Assembly: GCF_002775205.1 (NCBI RefSeq)
Contig: NC_036451.1
Coordinates: forward strand, 24,547,139-24,611,138
Reading direction: 5' to 3'
DNA from: Xiphophorus maculatus
Lineage: Eukaryota > Chordata > Actinopteri > Cyprinodontiformes > Poeciliidae
DNA length: 64,000 bases
The translations under genes were made by a program, and so were the position numbers. Positions 55,001 to 64,000 of this stretch are shown one piece after another. The notes beneath the pieces were generated by a model. That model saw only the letters and a program-made list of their open reading frames with translations. It was not told where the DNA came from and ran no database searches. Each line of letters opens with the position of its first letter. Position 1 is the first letter of the stretch.

Positions 55001-58000
55001 TAGAGTAACTAACGTTTTAGCTAGCAGTACCCACTGCTGGTTAAATGTGTGGCCATTCTTTCTGTACCAGGTGGCTCTGCTCTTTTCTCTGTGGACTGAG
55101 ACGGTCAGGCCATATTTGGAGATTGTGGATGAGTGGATTGTTCACGGCCATCTGTTCGATCCTGCCAAAGAGTTCATCATCCAAAGGTTAGCTTCAAGGA
55201 ATCCTTACACACACTTCCCACATATGTAGCAAATTGTAAGCACAAATTTGAAGATGACTATTTTTTTATTTGTAATAAGATTAAAAAGAATCATTCACCT
55301 TCCATATCCGCAACATGTTAATATGTTCCGCTTTGAGTCTCGATAAGGTGTGTAAGTTTGTAGTTGTGACACTATTCAAGCAGTCTGAATATTTGAGGAA
55401 AGCCACCAAAATAGATTCACAATCGTTAATATTATGAAATCCAGAACATCTATGTTTTGTTTTGTTTTCTAGAAATAAGGACGTCCCAGTAAACCACAGG
55501 GACTTCTGGTACGCCACCTACACCCTGTACAGCGTCTCCGAGATGGTGGACAGCGAGGAAAAGCTGAACGACGCAGCCAGCGGGAGCTCCGGTGGGGATC
55601 CGGGCTCCAGCAACAGGCAGCTCACCATGGTGTCCTTCCTCAAACCAGTGCTGAAGCAGATCATCATGGCCGGGAAGTCCATGCAGTTGCTCAAAAATCT
55701 GCACTGTAAAGAAGCCCAGGATTCCGAGAGGTCCTCCAGAGGTCGGTGTTTGTCCTGTTAGTGCGTAATTACAGTTTTTTTTTGATTTTTTTTTTTTTTT
55801 TTGAAGGAATGTGTTCACGACCTCAGAAAAATAACATTGCAGATGCAGAGAGGAAGAGTTTGTACACGGTGTTTCTGGAGTCTGTGCAGTCCCGCCTGAG
55901 CAGCCCAGAGGAATCCCCGAACGACAAGATGACCGAGCAGCAGGCCACGACCAGGAGCATCATAAAGATGCAGTCCATCATGGCGCAGCACCTGGAGATC
56001 GAGGACGTCCACGATCCACTCTTAGCCATCAACTTCGCCAGGTAGCAACAAACCGAATCACCTTTTTTGCTTAACTAATGGTAACTGTGGCTGTGCTGGG
56101 AAAAATAATTAAAGTATTTCTATGAAAGCTACAGGCATTGGAAGTAATAGTATGTTTTCATATCTGATTTAAAAGGGCAGAATTATGTAAAATCAACTTT
56201 TTTGAGCTTTTCATGATATAATGTTTTTCTATCATTAGAAACGCACCTGGAGTGTTGCCTTGATTTTTTTTCATGCATGTTTGAGAAATCCTTTAATCTT
56301 CCATTGCAACCATTCAATTGTGCAAAATGCCTGGGTGGACATAGCTCCGCCTTTGAGGACAGAGCTCCTCCTCAGAGCTGCAGTTTCTAAGCTTCTACAG
56401 TGCAGCCCTCCCCCACTCAGCTCCTTCAGACTAGCCAGCAGCAATTAGCAAACACCTGGTGGAATTGAGCGTCTGGTGAGCTCATTATAGGAGCTACTGC
56501 TCAGCAAAAACATAGTTAAAGGGTTAATTGAGGAGCCATGTTGTGAGGACTTCCTGAAGGCCAAGTTTCATAAAAAACAAGAGTTTTTAAAGGGACAGAT
56601 TTTCTTTTAAGTGATATTTAATATATAGCATTTTTTTAAAATAATCAGTTACCTGACTGTGCTACAAAATGGCACTAGGTGCCTGGAAAACACATACTAC
56701 TGCCCTTTAAAGACAGAGTGGGTTCAAAGAAAAAATTAGAAGCCCAAAATGAATGCGACATTCATGCACCTTCTTCTTCAGACTCTACTTGGAGCAGAGC
56801 GACTTCCACGAGCGCTTCTCTGGCGGCGACTTTATTGTGGACCGCTCGTCTCAGTCGGTCACCTGCCAGACCTTCGAGCTCACCCTGCGCTCCTGCCTCT
56901 ACCCCCACATCGAGAGGCGTTACATCGAGTGCTGCGGCAACCTCATGAAGACTCTGAAGAAAGACTACAAGTAGGCACTGCTGTGTTGTGTTTTAAAAAA
57001 TTTTTTAAATATTTTATTCTTGTTGCTCTAAGTGCTTACCGTTGTGTCAGGTCGTATCCAGCATGTTGTTGTTGTTTTTCGGCAGGTTGCTGGAATACCT
57101 CCAAGCCATGAGGAACTACTTCCTGCTGGAAGCCGGAGACACCATGTATGACTTCTACACCGCCATCTTTGACAAGGTGCAGGAGAAGGAAAGCTGGCAG
57201 CAGCCTTCTTTTCTCAACGTGCTGCTGCAGGAGGCAGTGGGACAGCGCTACCCGGAGGACAGCAGCAGGTACTACAGGTCTTTGCTGTCAGATAGATGTA
57301 GCAGAGTGAAAACTGTGCGATGGCGTATTAGGGCAATCTCCCCCCTGCCCCCCCAAAGAAAGAGCGACAGAAAATTTCCTAGAAAAAAATTTAACATTTT
57401 GAGATTAATGTAAGATTTATTTATTTATTTATTTATTTTTATTGAAAAAACTAGGAAATTCCTAAATTTGAAAAATGTTAAATTTGCCAGAAATAACTCA
57501 GAAATTCTGAGATTAATCTCAGAAATCTTGTATAAATAAGCGTGGAAATTTCTGAGTTTCAAGAGTTGAAAATTCATAACTTACGAAACTCAGAAATTTT
57601 CTAGTTTTTTCCTTGCACATTTCTGAGACCTCAAAATATCTGAGTTGTTTTTTTGTGCATATTTTTGAGTTTTACAACCCAGAGATTAATCTAAAATTTT
57701 ACATTTTAAAAAGTTTTTTTCTCTCACAAATGTTCGACTTTTGGAGCTCACAAACGTCCTTGTTTTTTTGGGTTTTTTTCTAAAACATTTCTGAGGTTAC
57801 TCTCAATATTTTTTTGCCCAACATTTACTGTGACCCTAATATGTTGTCGTAAATCTGATCATTGCAAAGCAAATATTTCCTTAAATATTTCATATCCTAT
57901 AGGTTGTCGGTCTTTCTGGAGCCTCTGGACGCGTCCAGGAAAAAGCACCCAGTGAATAATTTAGAGGTCCTGACCCTGAGTTACAAGGTACACGGAGGCG

Positions 58001-61000
58001 TTGCGCTTCATTCATGCCTGGTAAATGTGTGGTGCTGACATTTGCTTGGTTTGCTCTCCTCAGGTCCCCTGGCCCGTAGATATTGTGATCAGCTCCGAGT
58101 GCCAGAAGATTTACAATCAAGTGTTCCTTCTCCTGCTGCAGATTAAATGGGCTAAATACAGTCTGGACACGCTTCGATTCAGTGGTAAGAACTGAGACCA
58201 GAGCTGAGACGCTGACATCCACCACAGCTGAGAATTATTAAAATGATTATCTCTCTTTTTTTTTTTTTCTTAAATATTTTGGTATTAAGACATCTTACCA
58301 AACCAAAGTCACCTTTTATTTGCCATTATCATTAGAAATGCTATTAATATTAGACATATCATGCATGATGGGAAGCAGTTCAGTTATCGCTTATGCATGA
58401 ACATCCTCAGTATGGACCTTTAAGTAGTCCTGCCCCGTTTGTAGGAGGGGGCGGGGAAAGCTCCAAAGCATAATGGTTCCACTTCCGTTCTTCACTGGCT
58501 GTGTTTCCATTACAAATGTCTGCAGAACTTTGCCGATATTCTGCAAAAAAAAAAAAGCAATTTTCTATTTGCGTTGTTTGCATTAAATATGAAATGCAAT
58601 TAAAAATCCAACGTGAATAGGCTTGTTCACGCGATAAGTCATTAAAAAAAAAAACGCGCCGCTCCATCATCCTTTTTCCTGTCGTCTCCTTCATCTTTTC
58701 AGCCGGTTTTTGATCATGTGACTCGTACGATGTGGAAAAAGCGTTTCCATGGCAACCCACAGCAATTAGTATATTGAAAAATCTACTCATTTTGATTCAG
58801 CCGAAACATCAACTCAACCAAACGCAAAAAACTTTAGTTGAAAACAAATTGTGTCATTCTCAAAATTGGTGTGTTTCCACTAAGCACATTTATTTTTGTA
58901 ATTCCAATGTGCCCAATGGAAATGTAGCTGGTGTGACTGAGGCGTTCTTAGAGCGACGCTGAGATCATGTCTTCCTCTAAATGCGGCGGGTCAAGTTAAT
59001 ACCAAGGCGTTTGTGTTGTTGCTTAAATGCTTTTCCTGTGCTTTTATTTAGATTTTGCAGAAGTCACAAAGAAACTGGAAGGATCTCCTGCTGAGGAAGC
59101 AAAGCTGAAAGAACCAATAAGCCAGCAGATTCACAGAATGTGTCTGCTGCGCGTTAAACTGATGCACTTCGTCAACAGCCTCCACAACTACATCATGACC
59201 AGAGTAAGAGGAGGCTTATCTCCTGTTCACAAGGAGACTGAAAGTTTTCTAGGTTAAAAAAAATAGGCCAAGCTCAGTCAGATTGGATGGGGAGCTAGCT
59301 AGTTAGTTTTCATCAGACACAGATTCTTAATAAGATTTAGATCTGAACTTTGACTGGGTCTTTCTAACACAGCGACATGGTTTGATGCACTGCAAAAATA
59401 CAAATTCTAAGTATTTTTGGCGTAGTTTCTAGCACAATTATCTTAGTACACTTGAAATAAGATTAAACTAACTTCCAAGTAAATTTTCAGCAAGATAAAG
59501 AAGCTTGTTTTAAGTAAATAATTGCTTCCTATTTAATTTTTAAAAATGGCTGGTTCAACTGGCAGATTATTTCACTTAAAACAAGACATTTTTCCCCATG
59601 TTAAAAGTGAAATGAATCTGCTGGTGCAACTAACGCTTTTTCAGGGATTGTTTCCTTGAAACAAGCCGCTAGATCTTCTTGAAGAGTTACTTGTAAGTTA
59701 GTTTTGTCTTATTTTAAGTGTACTAAGATATTTTCACTAGAAACTAGACAAACACACTTGGTAAGATTTTGTGTTCTTACAGTGTGCTTGTTAGATTTCC
59801 CCACTTAATCAGCTGATATTTGAAGCTCCTCCAGTTTTGACATATGTCTCACATTTTGCTAATTTCTCTGGCTTTCCATGCAGTGCTTTCTCCACAGCTG
59901 TACAAATGTCACTTTTTGTTTTTTTGTTCTTGCAGAACAGTTTCAATAGCGGATATTTGCAGCAGGTCTCTGTCATTGAGCAGCCTCTGATCCAAATCGT
60001 CTTAAAGCTTTGCAAAACTTTAGCAGCTGATTGTCCGTAAACCAAAACAACCTTTTTTACTTCCAGAGTCTGAGAGATGAAAGCACGAGCTCCAAACCAC
60101 CTGAACTTTTTTTTTATTTTTTACATAATCTTCTCGTTTGCAGTCTGAAAAGTGAGAGGTGTCTCCTCTGTGTGTTGGCAGATTCTGCACAGCACTGGTC
60201 TGGAGTTTCAGCACCAAGTGCAGGAAGCAAAAGACCTGGACCAGCTGATCAAGATCCACTACAGATACTTGGCGACCATCCATGACCGCTGTCTGCTGAG
60301 GGAAAAGGTGAAACTCGCTGTGCTGAATTCTGAAAACAATTATTCAGAGGGTAGAATGATCAACAACCAGTGGCACAATTATTGGTGTCGACAGTACCTG
60401 GTAAAAACCAATAAGACGTCACTGTGTTTTCAAAAGGAGTTCTTGCACAGAGAGTCAAACCACACAGGCTGTAATGTATTATTTATGTAAAATACACTGG
60501 CAATTGAAAAAAATTGTGGTACAAAGCATTCTAACAAGTTTCTCAGGCCTTTGGGAAGAGAATCGGGCCCACAGCATCATAGCACCTCCACCGTATTTAA
60601 CAGCAGGCATGTGGTTCATTTCCAAACATTCATCCTTTTGTTTTACGCCACATCCAAAAAAAGGGTTTGTTGCCAAAAGGTTTACCTGTTATTATTATTA
60701 TTATTAAAGTTACTCATTTAAAATATTTTATTGAATTTTACCTGAAGCTTTTTCACTTTGACAGACAGAATAAAAGAGAGGGAAAAAAAACATAAGGCGA
60801 TTTTAGTCCTAAGAGCTAAAATACAAAATAAAGCAAGTGAATAGCCCTCCACACCTTGTTACTCACTACCAATAATAAATCCACGCTGAATTTATTTTAG
60901 GGGTTTTTACACATCTTTTGAAAACACTTGTCTGCATTTTGACAGGTCGTCAAAATATGACAACGGTTTTGATGACTTGGTGTTTCGAGTTCCAACTGTT

Positions 61001-61680
61001 CAGCTCTGCAGTCTTCACAGGTTGAGGTGTTTAATTTGAGTGAATTACTTCAACATAATGCTCTCTTTAACGGCCGTAGACAAAGTCGTCTTGAAAAATT
61101 CTCAGCACAGCCACCTCTACACACACACACACACAACTGTCACACAGCTCTTTAGCGCTATACAGGTAGCATGAGATGGACAAAAATGAGGAACCGAGCC
61201 AAAAGAAAATCTCACTTCTAACACGTTTCATTCCCTCAGGTCAGTTTTGTGAAAGAGGCGATAATGAAGGTTCTCAATCTGGTCCTCATCTTCTCAGACC
61301 GATGGCAAGCTGGATTTGGCGCTTGGAAGTAAAGCCTGAATAAAAACCCTGCACTGCAACTTTGCTCAATTTTACCCCGAGGATGTTTGTCGGAGATCTC
61401 CATGGTGACCCCACGTTTTGTCTTTGTGCAGGATCGAGTCTATAGATAAGATGGAGTCTGATTTCAAAAACTGCCACATGTTCCTGGTGACTATACTTAA
61501 TAAAGCCGTCTGCCGGGGCTCCTTTCCCCACCGTAAGCCAATCCTGTTCATCTGTGATTCCCCAACGTCAAATGATTCACTTTACACAGACAGAGATAAT
61601 GATTTGTTTGTTTCCCTCTTTGTGTTCCTGCAGTGGAGTCTCTGGCCCTCTCGCTGATGGCAGGGTTTGAGCAGTGCTGA
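47929..61680 (+). CDS. tubgcp5: tubgcp5: gamma-tubulin complex component 5 (GCP5), 23 coding exons
   Basis: Spc97/Spc98-family subunit of the gamma-tubulin ring complex, which nucleates microtubules at centrosomes. Exons: 47929-48062, 48167-48220, 49728-49836, 50058-50154, 50232-50311, 50384-50519, 51283-51400, 51700-51789, 51986-52079, 53315-53567, 53992-54194, 55071-55186, 55473-55741, 55807-56041, 56782-56970, 57086-57268, 57903-57987, 58064-58184, 59052-59203, 60182-60307, 61240-61328, 61432-61532, 61634-61680. The join is 3081 nt, 1026 aa (human about 1024), frame preserved throughout. Landmarks: FQLALKFAWSNFKFHR near the N-terminus; acidic EWSEDESEDDD segment; REDSGIQLDRTP; GRIP1 from about residue 273 (LLSGVKKHFIFQ); GRIP2 from about 726 (LLEYLQAMRNYFLLEAGDTM); VNSLHNYIMTRILHSTGLEF near the C-terminus. 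Intron 10 appears to be GC-AG; the others are GT-AG. Confidence 0.97.
48221..49727. other. tubgcp5 intron 2
   Basis: AT-rich; no exon supported. It contains a hairpin with AGAACTAAC arms near 48710-48735. Confidence 0.65.
50670..51210 (-). mobile_element. Tc1-family relic in tubgcp5 intron 6
   Basis: Antisense of the family at 38996-40170: 'ggatctaggtctgtgatttg', then 'cagcatgatgctgccaccacc', then 'ctgacaaaaatgtggg'. Heavily decayed. Confidence 0.6.
52080..53314. other. tubgcp5 intron 9
   Basis: No exon supported. It contains dispersed repeat-like sequence around 52138-52330 and 52770-52870. Confidence 0.55.
53315..56041 (+). CDS. tubgcp5: tubgcp5 exons 10-14
   Basis: Exon 10 (53315-53567) encodes NCLHSVLEHVAVYGQAVFRL through EVISN and ends in AACG before GCAAGC. 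Exon 11 (53992-54194) continues DETVTLSGVLERLSPHLAQI. Exon 12 has ETVRPYLEIVDEWIVHGHLF. Exon 13 has NHRDFWYATYTLYSVSE and FLKPVLKQIIMAGKSMQLLK. Exon 14 has AERKSLYTVFLESVQSRL and DDVHDPLLAINFA-type sequence. This covers GRIP1 and the inter-domain linker. Confidence 0.95.
53568..53991 (+). other. tubgcp5: probable GC-AG intron (tubgcp5 intron 10)
   Basis: The only donor position that joins exon 10 to exon 11 in frame and gives the expected ...SND-ETVTL is AACG|GCAAGC. Its +3 to +5 bases AAG match the strong context typical of GC donors. The acceptor is TTTGCAG|AT. Confidence 0.8.
54195..55070. repeat. tubgcp5 intron 11 with ~41/82-bp minisatellite
   Basis: Between about 54745 and 55000, diverged units alternate 'cactaaataccaggttgatgt' and 'gctaaatatgatgttggtgt'. 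The higher-order unit is 82 bp (for example 54809 and 54891), made of two ~41-bp half-units. A hairpin with 10-bp arms lies at about 54494-54521. Confidence 0.8.
56168..56711. mobile_element. MITE-like nonautonomous element, copy 3
   Basis: Reverse-orientation relative of 6419-6984. It begins TTTAAAAGGGCAGAATTATG and ends ACATACTACTGCCCTTTAA. It occupies most of tubgcp5 intron 14, ending about 70 bases before exon 15. Confidence 0.65.
56782..59203 (+). CDS. tubgcp5: tubgcp5 exons 15-19
   Basis: Exon 15 encodes RLYLEQSDFHERFSGGDFIV through CCGNLMKTLKKDYK. Exon 16 opens GRIP2 (LLEYLQAMRNYFLLEAGDTM, YDFYTAIFDKV, LLQEAVGQRYPEDSS). Exon 17 encodes RLSVFLEPLDASRKKHPVNN. Exon 18 encodes VPWPVDIVISSECQKIYNQV, FLLLLQIKWAKYSLD. 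Exon 19 encodes a variable insert, then QQIHRMCLLRVKLMHFVNSL, HNYIMTR. Confidence 0.96.
57269..57902. repeat. tubgcp5 intron 16 with degenerate 'aaactcagaaatt' repeats
   Basis: From about 57440 to 57700 the motif AACTCAGAAATT and its complement recur on both strands many times, producing a palindrome-rich, low-complexity stretch. Confidence 0.65.
58497..58932. mobile_element. MITE with TTTCCATT termini
   Basis: Starts CTGGCTGTGTTTCCATTAC and ends CCAATGGAAATGTAGCTG (inverted), about 435 bp, in tubgcp5 intron 18. A related internal 'gtgtttccactaagcac' also occurs. Confidence 0.55.
59265..59387 (-). mobile_element. Tc1-family fragment
   Basis: The stretch 'aagctcagtcagattggatgg' followed by 'gatctgaactttgactgggtc' is the antisense N-terminal part of the family at 38996-40170, cut off by the MITE starting at 59388. 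Confidence 0.6.
59388..59784. mobile_element. foldback MITE with CACTGCAAAAA termini
   Basis: Begins CACTGCAAAAATACAAATTC and ends TTTTGTGTTCTTACAGTG. The interior is itself quasi-palindromic. An uninterrupted relative of the element at 30493-31247. Confidence 0.75.
60182..61680 (+). CDS. tubgcp5: tubgcp5 exons 20-23 (C-terminus)
   Basis: Exon 20 (60182-60307) encodes ILHSTGLEFQHQVQEAKDLD through HDRCLLREK. Exon 21 (61240-61328) encodes VSFVKEAIMKVLNLVLIFSD, RWQAGFGAW. Exons 22-23 encode IESIDKMESDFKNCHMFLVT, ILNKAVCRGSFPHLESLALS, LMAGFEQC, then TGA at 61678-61680. Confidence 0.96.
60362..60700 (-). mobile_element. DNA-transposon fragment in tubgcp5 intron 20
   Basis: Phrases such as 'gcccacagcatcatagcacctcc' and 'caattattggtgtcgac' resemble the antisense of a fish Tc1-type transposase (GGAMMLWA-like motif). 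No intact frame. Confidence 0.45.
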
Positions 61681-61910
61681 GCGACCCTCCATGTTTCACC
61701 CATTAATCACTTTGCCTTTGACTGTTGTTATGTAACCTGCTCAGACTGATGGAGTGTGACAGTCATTGTTAGTTCATCAACAAAACATCAAGATCTTTAT
61801 TTAAAAATGGTTTTTGCAAGTTTTTTTTTTTTATACAAAATGCCATGTTGATTGTAAATAATGTCATGTGTATATGCATAAGCACAATAAAGTTGCCTTG
61901 TTGCTTCTGG
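61681..61910 (+). other. tubgcp5: tubgcp5 3' UTR with polyadenylation signal
   Basis: AATAAA at 61886-61891 is the first canonical signal after the stop codon, followed by a TTG/T-rich stretch ('gttgccttgttgcttctgg') as a downstream element. Confidence 0.7.
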
Positions 61911-62132
61911 ATAGAAAAGGCACAAAAGTTCAACAAAGAAGGAAATTAGAAAGTTGAGGTAAGACCTGGCTGACCTTACGGAAAAAGTTTTATTTAAATG
62001 TATACTACTACAAATGTACATGCAGTATATTAGTGGATTTCTGTTGAGTCAGAAACCTAACAATCCAATTAGGCCAAAAAACATGTCAGTTTTTCAATAC
62101 TAGGTTTGAAAACATTGATTTGTCTGACATTT

Positions 62133-62372
62133 TTAAAGCTGCAATATACAATTTTTGGTATTTTTACTTATTTAAAACTGTCACCGTGTTGTGACAGCAT
62201 AATAAGAATCTGTGAAAAGATCAAGCTCCTCCTACTTGAGCTACTAAATGTGCAAATGAGGGAGAAGGAACTCATCCTTACAGAAAAGCAATTTCTGCCG
62301 TCATTGGTGGCCACGCTAACTAGCTATAGCATTCAAGGCGCAAGTCAGGACAAAAATAATTTCCCCCCCTAA
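62133..62372. mobile_element. MITE with TTAAAGCTGCA terminus, copy 2 (truncated)
   Basis: Begins TTAAAGCTGCAATATACAAT and matches 38381-38744 through 'ctgtgaaaagatcaagctcc'. The right terminus is not preserved. Confidence 0.55.
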
Positions 62373-62639
62373 TATACATGGAAATGTGGCAGTTTATCAT
62401 AGAAGTATATTAATTGAATTAAACAAAATAAAATGACAAAGTGCTGTCTTGTTTTGTATAATTGTAAATACATGCCTAATATTTTAAAGCAAAGTTTGTA
62501 CAGTTAGATTCATATTTACTGTTAATTTTAAATATCTTAATTTTCTTATGAAAGTCCAACCTGATGAAGCGCGGTTTTTTTTGTTTTGTTTTTGCGATAG
62601 TGTCGCCAGAGCGGGTATATTTTTGGCCCTAATCACCTT

Positions 62640-62950
62640 CCATATATGCGGGCTGACTGTACATTCCTGCGTCTCCCTGCCCTAGTGGAGGAGGCCTGAA
62701 CCGCAGCTCGGAGCGCAGTTTCCTGTTGAGTTTCCCTGTTTGAGGGACAGGAACTCCCTGCTCTACTTCTCTCCCCCGCCCATGATAACACCAAGCGAGG
62801 AAAGACTTCACCGGCCAACGACAGACAACACTCCCACGGACCGAAAACGCTCGAGCCCGGGACGCCCGGGGGTCGCGAGACGGATTAAACCACCGGCTAC
62901 ATGGCGCAGTAGTGGAGTGTATTTACGCACAAGTTTCCCAACAACTCCGG
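62640..62950 (+). promoter_or_regulatory. CpG-rich promoter and putative non-coding exon 1 of a downstream gene
   Basis: GC and CpG content rise steeply and end at a consensus donor CCGG|GTGAGTGG (62951). Frames crossing the segment show no known protein, and a minimal upstream ORF (ATG GCG CAG TAG, at about 62900) is present. Human TUBGCP5 is followed in the same orientation by CYFIP1, whose first exon is untranslated, so cyfip1 is the leading guess. The acceptor exon lies outside the window. Confidence 0.4.
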
Positions 62951-64000
62951 GTGAGTGGAAATGCTTGAAGTTGGTTTCAGTGTGTGTGGACTTTCAGATA
63001 CTTCGCCCACGACTTGAGGGGGAAAAAAAAAACTTGTTGCACGGCTTTGGCTGTATTCTTTAAACCAGCGCTGTGTGAGAGCAACCAGTGGGACACGCGC
63101 TGATTTTAGACAGACTTCTGATAATTAGCTTGTAGAGGTGAACAGCTTGTTGCAGCGCAAAGCCATTTTCCTGGCTCACAGGCCCGAGCTGTGACTAATC
63201 TCAGGCCTAGCCACGGAACAGGGATAGAGCCATTACAGGTTGGAGGCAGGACTACACACACACGTACACACACACACACACCAAAGAATTCGCAAGTTTT
63301 CACACTTTTCAATCGATGTGTCTGTTGTTTTGTACCACCTGCTGTTACTTTCTGTTGTGAATTAAACGGACACACTATCTGGAGCCGAAACGTAGAACTT
63401 ATTTTAAAGAAAGTAATTTAAACGAGCCAACAAAACCATCTGCGAAAGTTACAAATATACCTGTACTTTTGGAGCATTGTTGCCTTTTCCAAATTGTTTC
63501 CTCTTTTTGGCGACATTTTTCCTGAACTCATCCAGGATTGCTGTGTTCAGGAACTAGACCTCACGAGGCGTTCACTGCCCATTCTTCCACTGTAAACTGT
63601 AAACGTTAAAGGAGCATTTCAAATGGACCCGAGTAATGTTTGAAAAGCTGAAACGAACACCACATTTTTAAATACGTACGTCACAAAATGTTCCGCAAAC
63701 TCTCTTCAGTGAACAACCTTTTTGACTGGTTAGAGTGAATGTTACGGTTCAGTATGGGTGTCCAGCTTCAGTCCTCAGTGTCCTGCCAGTTTCCAATGTG
63801 ATCCAACTATTTCCTAAAGTTCTGCTAATGAACTGTCATTTGATTCAGGTGTGTTGAACCAGGGTAACAACTAAAACCTGCAGGATACCGAACCTTTGGG
63901 ACTCGATTTGGACACCACAGGCGTACGGTTTCAGAACTTCTTAGGTCAACTGTTTTCTACTTTATCGGTCCAGAAAAAGTATTTTAACGTGAAATAAATA
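62951..64000. other. putative first intron of the downstream gene
   Basis: No exon recognised. A CA run at 63254-63282. The sequence becomes AT-richer with distance from the CpG-rich exon. Confidence 0.4.

Noticed and set aside
62740..63063. 107-codon frame over the CpG-rich exon near the right end
   Set aside because: Runs through the GTGAGT donor and shows basic/Pro-rich sequence typical of translated CpG-island DNA; no match to CYFIP1.

Overview
The window looks like a teleost fish chromosome. It carries three multi- or single-exon vertebrate genes with canonical splice sites, long AT-rich introns, CpG-rich promoters, and many dispersed repeats of types common in fish: Tc1/mariner relics, hAT-like MITEs, a tRNA-headed SINE, and CA/AT microsatellites. 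There is no prokaryotic, phage, plasmid or CRISPR content.

Layout. 1-2.8 kb is AT-rich intergenic DNA with a Tc1-like relic. At 2.8-3.0 kb on the minus strand there is an unrecognised 49-codon ORF with a good start context. From 3.42 to 34.94 kb, plus strand, lies slc9a7 (Na+/H+ exchanger NHE7): 16 coding exons, 696 aa, reconstructed here without a frame break. Three of its 15 introns carry U12-type (minor spliceosome) signals, one of them AT-AC. From 35 to 43.3 kb is intergenic DNA with MITEs, a nearly full-length Tc1-family relic and an (AT)n array. At 43.3-44.6 kb, minus strand, is chst7, a single-coding-exon Golgi N-acetylglucosamine-6-O-sulfotransferase. Between 44.6 and 47.9 kb lie the chst7 promoter region, with a long GC-rich hairpin and RFX-like and NRF1-like sites, and the tubgcp5 promoter. 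From 47.93 to 61.68 kb, plus strand, lies tubgcp5 (gamma-tubulin complex component 5): 23 coding exons, 1026 aa, one probable GC-AG intron. At 62.65-62.95 kb is a CpG-rich segment ending in a consensus 5' splice site; it fits an untranslated first exon of a downstream plus-strand gene. By analogy with the human order TUBGCP5-CYFIP1 this is plausibly cyfip1, but that is inference.

How the genes relate. They are ordinary, functionally independent housekeeping genes. NHE7 and CHST7 act in the Golgi/TGN (lumenal pH and ion balance; sulfation of glycans). GCP5 is part of the gamma-tubulin ring complex that nucleates microtubules. The convergent slc9a7-chst7 pair matches the human Xp11.3 arrangement as I recall it, while tubgcp5(-cyfip1) corresponds to human 15q11.2, so two human linkage blocks are joined here.

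I found no convincing undescribed system. The points most worth a second look are the three minor-class introns in one gene, a very similar ~0.88-kb inverted duplication in slc9a7 intron 1, template-switch palindromes, a cleanly dated SINE-in-MITE insertion, and the small minus-strand ORF beside the slc9a7 promoter. All identifications come from reading the sequence and remembering the families; no database search was possible.
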